Below the pieces are notes generated by a model. It ran no database searches and had not been told where the DNA came from. It worked only from the letters and a program-made list of their open reading frames with translations. A stretch of DNA of 36,517 nt, taken from assembly GCA_034211175.1 (NCBI GenBank), contig JAXHUH010000047.1:1-36517 (forward strand). Reading direction: 5' to 3'. Each line of letters begins with the position of its first letter. Positions within the stretch are counted from its first letter, which is position 1. The DNA is from JAXHUH01 sp034211175 (GTDB lineage: Bacteria > Actinomycetota > Acidimicrobiia > Acidimicrobiales > CAIXPF01). Of the stretch, positions 22,473 to 30,607 are shown piece after piece. The translations under genes were made by a program, and so were the position numbers.

Positions 22473-23441
22473 TCATGGGTTGGAGCAGATCGTCATGCGG
22501 GCCGTGCCGACCACGACCCGGCGGGAGTCCGCGTCCCTGGCCTCCCCCTCGAGGTCCTGGTAGCGGGCCTCGGCCAGCGCGTCCCAGTAGTCGATGCCCT
22601 CCCGGTTGGCATTCGCCGCCGACACGGACTCCCGGAAGGTGCGCCCGTTGGCCCACGCCCGCAGGAACGGCTCGTAGCTGAGGGGTGCGTCGACCGTGAG
22701 CCCCCGGGCCCCGGCGACGACCGAGAAGCCACCCCCGAACCAGCCGTTGAGCTGGCGGCGCCCCCACGACGCCGTCGTCAGCAGCGCCCGGAGCCGTCGG
22801 CGACGCTCCTCGGGGATGGCCCGCAGGGAGAGCGCGATGTCCTCCGGCGTGTACTGCTCGCCGGCGAAGACGGCGGAGCCGTCGTGGAGGCCGTGGCCGA
22901 TCACGAGTGCGTCGACGGCCTTGGTCCCCCCGACGCCGGCCGCCTCCTCGAGGGCGTCGACGACGTCGAACATCGTGACCTTGGGGCCGTTGACGACGCG
23001 CACGTCCCGGTAGTGGGAGCCGAGGATCGTCTGGGGCTTGGCCACCGCGAGCGACTCGAGCGCTTCGCAGAGCCACCGCTCCCACGCACCGTGGGCGCCG
23101 CCGAGGGCCGAGACGACGACCAGCTCGCGGGCCTCCGCCGGTACCGGGCACGGCGGCGGTTCCGGCAACATGATGCGGCCCTCCCCGGCGGGCGGGTGGA
23201 AGTAGAGGCCGCGGAACACCTGCCCGTTGGCCCGGACGGCGTAGCGGAACTCGGGGAGGAGCTCGAGCAGCTCGTCGCGCCACTCGCCGACGCCGCTGAA
23301 GCACCCGTAGGCGTCGGTCCGCTCGCGCACGATCGTGTCGTCGCGACCGTGGTCGTCGTCGTAGATGTGGACCTCGACGCCGGCGGCAGGGGTCGCGTTG
23401 TTGTCGTAGACGACTCGCCCTGAGATGCGTACCTTCGGCAC
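22473..23441 (-). CDS. Transthyretin-like domain plus caspase-like domain, probable catalytic-Cys loss
   Basis: 322 residues, no signal peptide. Residues 1-90 are a carboxypeptidase-regulatory/transthyretin-like sheet (VRISGRVVYDNNATPAAGVEVHIYD … TDAYGCFSGVGEW). Residues about 105-320 resemble a caspase/gingipain-type fold: a nucleotide-like first strand ELVVVSALGG, a His loop ALVIGHGLHDGSAVF (H183), then LLTTASWGRRQLNGWFGGGFSVVAGARG, a site where such proteases have Cys in TxCxG/SCYS. Here it is Ala-Ser (A224-S225), so the nucleophile is missing or is Ser. The tail PFLRAWANGRTFRESVSAANANREG is typical of the family. The fold call is inference from pattern and needs structure prediction. GTG 23441 has a GGAGCAGGA site. 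It sits 152 nt downstream of paralog B in the same direction, so it may be in its operon. Confidence 0.6.
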   Translation of the reverse strand: MPKVRISGRVVYDNNATPAAGVEVHIYDDDHGRDDTIVRERTDAYGCFSGVGEWRDELLELLPEFRYAVRANGQVFRGLYFHPPAGEGRIMLPEPPPCPVPAEARELVVVSALGGAHGAWERWLCEALESLAVAKPQTILGSHYRDVRVVNGPKVTMFDVVDALEEAAGVGGTKAVDALVIGHGLHDGSAVFAGEQYTPEDIALSLRAIPEERRRRLRALLTTASWGRRQLNGWFGGGFSVVAGARGLTVDAPLSYEPFLRAWANGRTFRESVSAANANREGIDYWDALAEARYQDLEGEARDADSRRVVVGTARMTICSNP

Positions 23442-23511
23442 GGTCCTGCTCCGCCTCCCCCGATCGCCGCCTGCGACCGGCACGGAGCCCAGCTTCTCCC
23501 CGGGCGGGGCT

Positions 23512-23526
23512 CCCCCACATCGGGGG
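23512..23526. promoter_or_regulatory. Weak third copy of the LAL-cluster palindrome
   Basis: CCCCC-ACATC-GGGGG keeps the central ACATC and a dyad of G/C arms, though the arms are inverted in base order against GGGGACATCCCC. On the minus strand a CTCCGT hexamer lies 29 nt from ATGT, the same as for paralog B. It stands upstream of the caspase-like gene. Much weaker than the other two. Confidence 0.25.
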
Positions 23527-23593
23527 AAACCTCCATCGGGGACCCTCAATCGCTGCGGCGTGGTGGGGGTACCCCCGGTGGTCGGCGCGGTGC

Positions 23594-24091
23594 TCAGGCC
23601 GAGGGGGCGGCCCGCGAGGCGCCGAACACGCTGGTCAGGGCGCCGATGGCGCCCCGGCGGAGCTGGTCGAGCGCGACCCGCACCCGCACCGCACGACCGG
23701 CGGGCGGATCGGTCGGCGACGACAGGAGCCGCATCAGCGGTGCGGTCGGTGCCTCGTCGCGAGCGCCCGCGGTGCCCGAGCCGCTGAGCACGAACGTGGC
23801 GGCACCGCGGGGGAGCGCGTAGCGGCGGACCAGCGGCATGGACGACGGGTCGACCACGACGGTCACGAACTCGACCCGTCGCTGCCCGTCCCGTTCCACG
23901 CAGCGGGTCCAGCTCCGGAACGACGACTCGACGATCGACGGTTGCCCGCAGAACGCCTCGACGCGGGCGGCGGCCGCCTCGGGGGCCTCCGCGGTCGTGA
24001 ACACGTAGTGGACCCCCGAGCCGTGCGCGGCCGACCGGGACGTCCATCCCAGCCGCCGTGCGTCGGGGAACATCTCCGTCGGTCGCTCCAT
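23594..24091 (-). CDS. Small protein of an unnamed family (paralog B of LAL cluster)
   Basis: 165 residues. Shares with the protein at 18862 the opening (FPDARRLGW), the central SMPLVRR..LP.G..TFV block, and overall strand pattern. It is longer by about 30 residues: an added middle (EAAAARVEAFCGQPSIVE) and a C-terminal helix (GRAVRVRVALDQLRRGAIGALT). Two isolated cysteines (C at about 51 and 68) are not matched in paralog A. ATG 24091 is close behind a predicted promoter with the same palindrome, at 24128-24170. It is first in a likely operon with the caspase-like gene. No known family; the two paralogs on either side of a LAL regulator suggest parallel, related jobs. Confidence 0.72.
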   Translation of the reverse strand: MERPTEMFPDARRLGWTSRSAAHGSGVHYVFTTAEAPEAAAARVEAFCGQPSIVESSFRSWTRCVERDGQRRVEFVTVVVDPSSMPLVRRYALPRGAATFVLSGSGTAGARDEAPTAPLMRLLSSPTDPPAGRAVRVRVALDQLRRGAIGALTSVFGASRAAPSA

Positions 24092-24127
24092 CGCCCGTCA
24101 CCTGCCCGGCTCGCTGCTGTGTCGGTG

Positions 24128-24170
24128 ACGCTACGACGGGTGGTCGTCGCTGCTGATGGGGGACATCCCC
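24128..24170 (-). promoter_or_regulatory. Activator-type promoter of paralog B: GGGGATGTCCCC, 25 nt, TAGCGT
   Basis: On the minus strand GGGGATGTCCCC (24159-24170) is followed after 25 nt by TAGCGT-CAC (24128-24133). Both flanks agree with the paralog A site: AC before the palindrome, ATC one base after it, and CG just before the -10 box. The palindrome centre falls near -42. Confidence 0.6.
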
Positions 24171-24263
24171 GTTTGCCGCCCGACACCGGCCGCGCCCGCA
24201 GGCGCTGCCGAGGCGCGAGCCACGAGCCGAGCCGGCGCACCGCCGTCGCCCGGGCGAACACGC

Positions 24264-25880
24264 TCAGTCGAACACGGCCCGCGCCGCCGGGTAGTCGGCC
24301 TTCCCGTTCGGCGCCCGGGGCACGTGGTCGACGAGGCGCAGCTCCCGGGGGAGCTTGTAGGACGCGAGCCGGGTGCGGGCGTCGGCGACGATCTCGGCGG
24401 GCTCGGCCACCGCGCCCGGCGAGAGCGAGGCGATGGCGACGACCCGGGACCCGAAGCGCTCGTCCGGCACCCCGACGACCAGCGCGTCGTCGACCGCCGG
24501 GTGGCCCTTCAGCGCCTCCTCGACCTCCTCGGGGAACACCTTTTCGCCGCCGGTGTTGATGCAGTTCGAGCCCCGGCCGAGCAGCGTGAGGGTGCCGTCG
24601 GCCTCGACCATGGCCATGTCGCCGGGGAACGAGTAGCGCACGCCGTCGACCTCGCGGAACGTGCGGGCCGACTTCTCCGGGTCCTTGTAGTAGCCGATGG
24701 GGGTGAGGCCGCCGTTGGCGACCATGCCGACCTCGCCGGAGCCGGGGGTGACCTCGCGGCCGTCGTCGGTGAACACCTTCGCGGTCGCCGACAGCGCGAA
24801 CTTCGCGGTCTCGGCCATCGTCTCCGCGGTGGTGATCGACTGGCCCATCCCGCCCTCGGTGGAGCCGAGCACGTCGGCGATGGCCAGGTTCGGCAGGTGC
24901 TTGATCAGGCCCTGCTTGACGTCCATCGAGAACATCGCGCCGGAGGAGATCATCAGGCGCAGCGAGTCGAGGTCCCAGCGCCCGGGGTCGGTGTCGAGGG
25001 CCCGCAGCAGTGGGCGGGCGAAGGCGTCACCGACGACGACCAGGTGCTGGACCCCTTCGCGCTCGACGGTGTCCCAGGTCTCGACCGCGTCGAGGCTGCG
25101 CCCGGCGGCGAGCACCGCCGTGGCGCCCACCGCGTGGGGCGCCATGAGCCCGAGCCAGCAGCCGGTGCCGTGCATCAGCGGCGGGCCGCTCATCGCCACC
25201 AGCGGACGACCCTCGTCGAGCAGCCGCCGTGCCGTGGGGGCCAGGTCCTCCGCGGTGCCGAACGGGTCCACGCCGATCATCGCCGGGTAGCCGTCGAGGA
25301 AGAACCCGGTGAAGTCCTCGAGCGGGTACATGACGCCCTTCGGCATGCCCGTCGTGCCGCCGGTGTAGAAGATGTAGAGCTCGTCGCCCTGCGGCTCGAT
25401 CCGTGCGGCCGGCGCGGTCGTGGCCTGGAGCTCGTCGTAGCCGATCGCGCCGTCGACGTGGGCGGTCCCGTCGGCGGCGGGGCCGTCGTCGACCTCGATC
25501 AGCAGCCGCAGCCCCGGCGCCCGATCGCGCACGGCGCGCACCCGATCGCCGAGGGAGCTGTGGAAGACGAGCACCTCGATGTCGGCGTCGTCGAGCAGGT
25601 ACCGCAGCTCGTCGCCGAGGTAGCGGTAGTTCACGTTGATCGGCACGGCCCGGCACTTGATCGCCGCGAAGTTCGTCTCGGCGTACTCGGGCGAGTTGTA
25701 CAGGTACATGCCGACCTTCGAGCCGGGCACCACGCCGGCGTCGAGCAGCGCCGTGGTCAGCCGAGCCGCCCGCTGCTCGTAGTCGCGCCACGACACGCGC
25801 CGCTCGCCCTGCACGATCGCCGCCTGGTCCCCCACGGCGTCCGCGACCGACTCCCAGATCGCCCCGAAGTGCGTCCGCAT
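24264..25880 (-). CDS. Acyl-CoA synthetase (AMP-forming), FadD19-like
   Basis: 538 residues. It activates a carboxylic acid with ATP to acyl-AMP and then to acyl-CoA. The P-loop YTGGTTGMPKG is at 172-182. The adenine motif GSTEGGMGQS, the acidic motif around YSFPGDMAMVEADG and GRGSNCINTGGEKVFPEEVE follow, and the catalytic Lys is near the C-terminus (APNGKADY, K527). Sequence such as AMIGVDPFG, MSGPPLMHGTGCWL and CINTGGEKV resembles FadD19-type enzymes for steroid side chains or fatty acids; that substrate guess is tentative. ATG 25880 has AAGGGGGA 6 nt upstream. The stop lies 172 nt from the divergent-facing paralog B promoter. The adjacent gene at 26057 is divergent. Confidence 0.93.
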   Translation of the reverse strand: MRTHFGAIWESVADAVGDQAAIVQGERRVSWRDYEQRAARLTTALLDAGVVPGSKVGMYLYNSPEYAETNFAAIKCRAVPINVNYRYLGDELRYLLDDADIEVLVFHSSLGDRVRAVRDRAPGLRLLIEVDDGPAADGTAHVDGAIGYDELQATTAPAARIEPQGDELYIFYTGGTTGMPKGVMYPLEDFTGFFLDGYPAMIGVDPFGTAEDLAPTARRLLDEGRPLVAMSGPPLMHGTGCWLGLMAPHAVGATAVLAAGRSLDAVETWDTVEREGVQHLVVVGDAFARPLLRALDTDPGRWDLDSLRLMISSGAMFSMDVKQGLIKHLPNLAIADVLGSTEGGMGQSITTAETMAETAKFALSATAKVFTDDGREVTPGSGEVGMVANGGLTPIGYYKDPEKSARTFREVDGVRYSFPGDMAMVEADGTLTLLGRGSNCINTGGEKVFPEEVEEALKGHPAVDDALVVGVPDERFGSRVVAIASLSPGAVAEPAEIVADARTRLASYKLPRELRLVDHVPRAPNGKADYPAARAVFD

Positions 25881-26018
25881 GCGATGTCCCCCTTGCTTCC
25901 CCTGGCCGTCACGGTAATCGCCGGCCGACGGGCGCGGCGCCCCCGCCCGGTGGTGGCCCGGGTGGGCTCGTCGGCGGCTCCCGGCCGTCGGGCTCGGGTG
26001 GTGTCGCCGGTCGCCGCC

Positions 26019-26049
26019 TTGCTCAAGCGCGCCGCGTCCGGCGTCGTAT
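26019..26049 (+). promoter_or_regulatory. Promoter TTGCTC / TCGTAT, leaderless start
   Basis: TTGCTC (26019-26024), 19-nt spacer, TCGTAT (26044-26049), then 7 nt to ATG 26057. The spacing supports ATG 26057 as start rather than ATG 26048, which lies inside the -10 box. Confidence 0.4.
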
Positions 26050-26056
26050 GGGGAAC

Positions 26057-28207
26057 ATGACCGACAGCGGCCCCACGACGGGCCCCAGCCTGCGGCGGAC
26101 GTGGTCCGTCGCCGTGGCCATCCTGATGGCCGCCGTGCTCGGCCTCGGCGTGCTGGCCGGCGCTGCCGTGCAGTACCAGCGATCGGCGTTCGAGCAGACG
26201 ACGAACGAGTTCGAGGCGATGTCGCTGCTCGGCATCGGGATCGAGGACGCCATCCAGAATGCCACCGCGTCGGCGCTGGTGGCGATGTTCACGCCGCCCG
26301 GATCGGCGAGCTTCGACGAGGTGTGGGCGACCTACGAGGAGTCCGATGCCCGGCTCCGGACCGTGCTCGCCCTGGCCGGCGACCGGATCGAGCCGGGAAT
26401 CGGCGACGAGACGTTCCTGGACGAGGTGTCCTCGACGTGGGACGAGATCGACGTGCTCGTGCGCGAGGCACCCGACCGCTGGGCCGACGGAGAGCTGGGT
26501 GTCGATGACGTCGGCCTCACGTCCGGGCTCTTCGGCGAGGTGTGGACCCGTGTCCAGGCCATCCGCGCCGCGGTCTCGGCGGGGTCGGAGGTCAGCATGA
26601 CCGACCTGTGGCAGCGGGCCGAGGAGACCGCCCGGGTCCAGCGCCTGATCCTGCCCGCCGTTGTCGCCGCGGTGTCGGCCGGCCTCGCCGCGGCGCTGTG
26701 GAGCGCGCGGCGCATGCGAAGGCGGGTGGTCGAGCCGATCCTGGCGCTGCAGCTCGCGGCCCACGACATCGGCGCCGGTCGCGGCGCCGGGCGGATCGAT
26801 GTGCAACACGCGTGCGCCGAGCTCGAGGAGCTCGCGACGACGCTGAGCGCGAGTGCGCAGGCGATCACCAGCAGCCACGCGCAGCTTCGCGACCAGGCCC
26901 ACACGGACGCACTCACCGGACTGCCCAACCGGAAGGCGTTCATCGAGGACCTGGCCGCGCGGCTGGCGGCGCCGGCGGAAGGGGTGGGCGTCCTGTTCGT
27001 CGACCTCGACGACTTCAAGATCGTGAACGACTCGATGGGCCACGCCGCCGGTGACCACCTGCTCCGCGTGGTGTCCCAGCGCCTCGGGTCCATCGTCCGC
27101 GACGACGAGCTCGTCGCCCGTCTCGGCGGCGATGAGTTCGCCGTGCGCGTCGGGGGGATCTCGGCCCCGGCGGGCGCGGTGGCGGTCGCCGAGCGGGTGC
27201 TCGGCGTCCTCGCGGAACCGATCGTGATCGAGGGGGTCCCGGTCACGGTTGGGTGCAGCATCGGCATCGCGGTCAGCGGCCGCTTCGGCGGTGTCGACGG
27301 CGTCGACGAGCTGATGCGCAACGCCGACTTCGCCATGTACATCGCCAAGAGCCAGGGCAAGAACCGCTTCGAGGTCTTCGCCGCGTCGATGCACGAGGAG
27401 ATGCTGACCCGCACCGACCTCAGCCGCGACCTGGCGCGGGCCGTCGAGCTCGACCAGCTGGAGCTCCACTACCAGCCGATCGTGGACCTCACCTCGCTCG
27501 ACGTGCTCGGCTTCGAGGCCCTCGTCCGATGGCGCCACCCGGCGCGCGGGCTGCTCGCTCCGGGTGCGTTCATCGAGATCGCCGAGAGCACGGGCGACAT
27601 CGTCGACATCGGCGCCTGGGTCGTCGACCGGGCGTGCGCCGACCTCGCCGAGCTCACTGACGCGGTCGTGGGCGAGGAGGGTGGCGACGGCGCCGAGCGA
27701 GTCGCGCCGTGGATGAGCGTGAACGTGTCGGCCCGCCAGCTCGGCGACGAGCTGGTCGACGTCGTGCGCGACGCGCTCGGGCGCCACGGGGTGGAGCCCG
27801 ACCACCTCGTGCTCGAGATCACCGAGTCGGTCGCCACGGCCAACAACCCGAACGCCGTCGCCTCCCTCGCCGCGCTGCGCGACCTCGGCGTGCACGTCGC
27901 GCTCGACGACTTCGGTGTCGGGTTCTCGTCGTTGCGCCAGCTGCAGGACCTGCCGGTCGACGTGATCAAGATCGACCGGGCCTTCGTCGCCACCGCGGGT
28001 GCCGGTCCGATGATCGAGGCGATCATCTCGCTCGGCGAGCGGCTGGGCCTCGACGTGATCGCCGAGGGCATCGAGGAGCGCGACGAGCTGGAGCGGCTGC
28101 GCGAGCTCGGCGCGGTCGCCGGGCAGGGCTACCTCTTCGCCCGGCCGGCCCCGCGCGAGGAGCTCGAGGCCGCACGCTCGGGCGACCACGTCACGGCCGA
28201 CGGCTGA
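26057..28207 (+). CDS. Membrane GGDEF/EAL cyclic di-GMP protein
   Basis: 716 residues. Two membrane helices (about 16-38 and 198-216) enclose an extracytoplasmic four-helix-like sensor of about 160 residues. A HAMP-like link (ARRMRRRVVEPILAL) follows. The GGDEF domain (about 280-440) has intact DALTGLPNR, DLDDFKIVND and GGDEF (357-361). The EAL domain (about 455-705) has GFEALVRWRHP (EAL at 487-489), LEITESV, ALDDFGVGFSS and DVIKIDRAFV, so metal and catalytic residues are present. Both synthesis and breakdown of cyclic di-GMP look possible; one half may regulate the other. ATG 26057 chosen from promoter spacing. A hairpin at 28231 separates it from the convergent glucosidase. Confidence 0.93.
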   Translation: MTDSGPTTGPSLRRTWSVAVAILMAAVLGLGVLAGAAVQYQRSAFEQTTNEFEAMSLLGIGIEDAIQNATASALVAMFTPPGSASFDEVWATYEESDARLRTVLALAGDRIEPGIGDETFLDEVSSTWDEIDVLVREAPDRWADGELGVDDVGLTSGLFGEVWTRVQAIRAAVSAGSEVSMTDLWQRAEETARVQRLILPAVVAAVSAGLAAALWSARRMRRRVVEPILALQLAAHDIGAGRGAGRIDVQHACAELEELATTLSASAQAITSSHAQLRDQAHTDALTGLPNRKAFIEDLAARLAAPAEGVGVLFVDLDDFKIVNDSMGHAAGDHLLRVVSQRLGSIVRDDELVARLGGDEFAVRVGGISAPAGAVAVAERVLGVLAEPIVIEGVPVTVGCSIGIAVSGRFGGVDGVDELMRNADFAMYIAKSQGKNRFEVFAASMHEEMLTRTDLSRDLARAVELDQLELHYQPIVDLTSLDVLGFEALVRWRHPARGLLAPGAFIEIAESTGDIVDIGAWVVDRACADLAELTDAVVGEEGGDGAERVAPWMSVNVSARQLGDELVDVVRDALGRHGVEPDHLVLEITESVATANNPNAVASLAALRDLGVHVALDDFGVGFSSLRQLQDLPVDVIKIDRAFVATAGAGPMIEAIISLGERLGLDVIAEGIEERDELERLRELGAVAGQGYLFARPAPREELEAARSGDHVTADG

Positions 28208-28230
28208 CGGCGACCCCGCGGGCCGCCCGT

Positions 28231-28249
28231 CCGGCCGGGATCAGGCCGG
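28231..28249. terminator. Hairpin over the glucosidase stop codon, between convergent genes
   Basis: CCGGCC (28231-28236) pairs with GGCCGG (28244-28249) around a 7-nt loop. It includes the minus-strand stop at 28241-28243 and closely matches the hairpin at 18830. Confidence 0.4.
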
Positions 28250-30607
28250 GTCGCAGGTGCTGTCGAACACCTTGGTGACCTCGACCGGCGCGTCGCCGGC
28301 GACGATGATGCGGCCGACCTGCCGGGCGTCGGCCGCGGAGGTGCCGACGTGGACCTCGACGACGCCCGGCTCGACCACGTGACGCAGGTCGGGCCCGCAG
28401 AAGCCGAGCTGGGCGACGGGGACACCGAAGCGGATCGTGCGGTGCTCACCGGGCGCCAGCGACACCCGCCGGAACCCGCGCAGCTCCCGGACCGGCCGGG
28501 TGACGCTCGCCACCGGGTCCCGCGTGTAGAGCTGCACCACCTCGTCGCCGGTGACCTCGCCGGTGTTCGTCACGCCGACCGAGACGTTCACGACGGCGTC
28601 GGGGTCGTGGGGGCCCTCGTCGATGTCGGCGACGTCGAGCGCGAACGTCGTGTAGCTCAGGCCGTGGCCGAACGGGTGGAGCGGTGCCACGGGGACGTCG
28701 ACGTAGTCGCCCTTCCAGTGGGACCGGCCACCCGACACCTTGTGCCCGTGGTAGGTCGGCAGCTGGCCGGGGTCGCGGGGCCAGGTCATCGGGAGCTTGC
28801 CGCCGGGTGACGTCTCGCCCACGAGCGCGGCGGCGATCGCCTCGCCGCCGACCTCGCCGGGCAGCCACGCCATCAGCACGGCGGCCGCGGCGTCGTGGAG
28901 CGCCTCGGGCCCGTACGGTCGGCCGGCGACGAGCACGAGCACGACCGGCGTGCCGGTCGCGGCGACGGCGTGGACGAGCTTCTCCTGCACGCCCGGCAGC
29001 CGGAGTCGGGCCACGTCCCGGCTCTCGCCGCTGGTGCACTCGTCGGTCAGGCCGCAGCGGTCGCCGACGACGCAGACGGCGACGTCGGCCGCCGCTGCGG
29101 CCCGCACCGCCTCGTCGAAGCCGGACCGGTCGTCGTCGCCGAGACCGCAGCCGACCACATGGTGGACGACCCCGGCGCCGAGACGGTCGGTCAGCGCGCC
29201 GAGCACGGTGCGGATCCGCGCCGGCACGGCCCCGTCGGTGAAGCTGCTGCTGCCGTCGACCGGCAGCTCGAACACGTTCTGGCCGCTGTCGAGGACCTCG
29301 GTCAGCGACTCGGCGTGCGCGGCGTAGCTGTAGTCACCGAGCAGGTTGCGGGCCGAGTCGGCGCTCGGGCCGATGACCGCGACGTTGTCCAGGCCGGGGG
29401 CGAGGGGGAGCACGCCGTCGTTGCGGAGGAGCACGAGGCTGCGCGCCGCGATGGTCCGGGCGAGCTCGAGCTGGTCGGGGGTGCGGCTGACCGGGGCGAC
29501 GGCCCCGGTGTCGACGTAGGGCTGCTCGAACAGCCCGAGCTCGACCTTCGCCCGCAGGACCCCGAGCACGGCCCGGTCGAGGTCGGTGGTCGGCACCCGG
29601 CCGTCGCGGACCGCGTGCACGAGGGTCGCGCCGAAGCAGTCGGTGCCCGGCAGCTCGACGTCCATCCCCGCGGCCATGGCCACGACGGCGGCCCCGGTCG
29701 GGTCCTCGACGACGCGGTGGTACTCGGCGAGCTGGCGGATCGAGAAGTAGTCCGACACGGCGAAGCCGTCGAAGCCCCACTCGTCGCGCAGGATCGTGGT
29801 GAGCAGCTCGGCGCTGGCGCCGCACGGGATGCCGTCGAGCTCGTTGTACGCGTTCATGATCGAGCGGGCGCCGGCCTCGCGGACCACGGCCTCGAACGGG
29901 TGGAGGTACACCTCCCGCAGCTCCCGGGGGCCGAGGTGGGCCGGTGCCCAGTTGAGCCCGCCCTCCGACGCCCCGTAGCCGACGAAGTGCTTGGGGGTGG
30001 CGATCACGCCGGTGGCCGGGTCGTCACCCTGGAGGCCCCGCACGAACGCGACGCCCATCCGGGCCACGAGGTGGGGGTCCTCGCCGTAGGTCTCCTCGGT
30101 GCGGCCCCAACGCGGGTCGCGGCACACGTCGAGCACGGGGGAGAGGCCCTGGTGGGCACCCATGGCCCGCATCTGGCGCCGGACCTCGGTGGCGAGCCGC
30201 TCGTTGAGCTCCGGGTCCCAGGTGCTGGCCACGCCGATGGCCTGGGCGAAGATCGTCGCCTCGCGGGCCATGGGCCCCGAGCAGATCTCCTCGTGGACGA
30301 TGGCGGGCACCCCGAGGCGGGTGTGCTCGACGAGGTGGCGCTGGATCCGGTTGGCCAGCTCGGCCGCCGCGACCCCGCCGAGGTGGCTCGCGCCGCTGAT
30401 GCGGGTGACCTGGCCGAGGCCGTCGGCGAGGAGCGGCTCGGCCCGGGCCGGGTCGAAGCGCCCGGCGTCGGCGAGCTGGAACACCCAGGCGCTGCCGAGC
30501 TGGCCGACCTTCTCCTCGAGCGTCATGCGGCCGAGCAGGTCGGCGGCCCGGGCCGTGGGCTCGAGGCCCGGATCGAGGTACGCCGGCTCCCGGGTCGTCG
30601 ATGTCAT
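28241..30607 (-). CDS. Glycoside hydrolase family 3 beta-glucosidase/xylosidase
   Basis: 788 residues, typical for a three-part GH3 enzyme, no signal peptide, so cytoplasmic. The (beta/alpha)8 part has ISGASHLGG, VLDVCRDPRWGRTEETYGEDP, KHFVGYG (206-212) and the nucleophile loop GFAVSDYF with D286. The second domain carries VGDRCGLTDECTSGESRD (likely acid/base Glu region) and GRPYGPEALHDAA. A C-terminal fibronectin III-like domain (VNVSVGVTNTGEVTGDEVVQLY) closes it. It hydrolyses beta-linked glucosides or xylosides from the non-reducing end. ATG 30607 overlaps the stop of the LacI gene (ATGA), so the two are translationally coupled, with GGAGGAGCAGGA as ribosome site. It lies next to a sugar importer, so it probably cleaves the imported sugar. 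Confidence 0.95.
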   Translation of the reverse strand: MTSTTREPAYLDPGLEPTARAADLLGRMTLEEKVGQLGSAWVFQLADAGRFDPARAEPLLADGLGQVTRISGASHLGGVAAAELANRIQRHLVEHTRLGVPAIVHEEICSGPMAREATIFAQAIGVASTWDPELNERLATEVRRQMRAMGAHQGLSPVLDVCRDPRWGRTEETYGEDPHLVARMGVAFVRGLQGDDPATGVIATPKHFVGYGASEGGLNWAPAHLGPRELREVYLHPFEAVVREAGARSIMNAYNELDGIPCGASAELLTTILRDEWGFDGFAVSDYFSIRQLAEYHRVVEDPTGAAVVAMAAGMDVELPGTDCFGATLVHAVRDGRVPTTDLDRAVLGVLRAKVELGLFEQPYVDTGAVAPVSRTPDQLELARTIAARSLVLLRNDGVLPLAPGLDNVAVIGPSADSARNLLGDYSYAAHAESLTEVLDSGQNVFELPVDGSSSFTDGAVPARIRTVLGALTDRLGAGVVHHVVGCGLGDDDRSGFDEAVRAAAAADVAVCVVGDRCGLTDECTSGESRDVARLRLPGVQEKLVHAVAATGTPVVLVLVAGRPYGPEALHDAAAAVLMAWLPGEVGGEAIAAALVGETSPGGKLPMTWPRDPGQLPTYHGHKVSGGRSHWKGDYVDVPVAPLHPFGHGLSYTTFALDVADIDEGPHDPDAVVNVSVGVTNTGEVTGDEVVQLYTRDPVASVTRPVRELRGFRRVSLAPGEHRTIRFGVPVAQLGFCGPDLRHVVEPGVVEVHVGTSAADARQVGRIIVAGDAPVEVTKVFDSTCDPA

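Noticed and set aside
25757..28189. Minus-strand open frame of 810 codons over the GGDEF/EAL gene
   Set aside because: Antisense to intact GGDEF and EAL motifs; composition (runs of Arg, Asp, His, Val) is that of a shadow frame.
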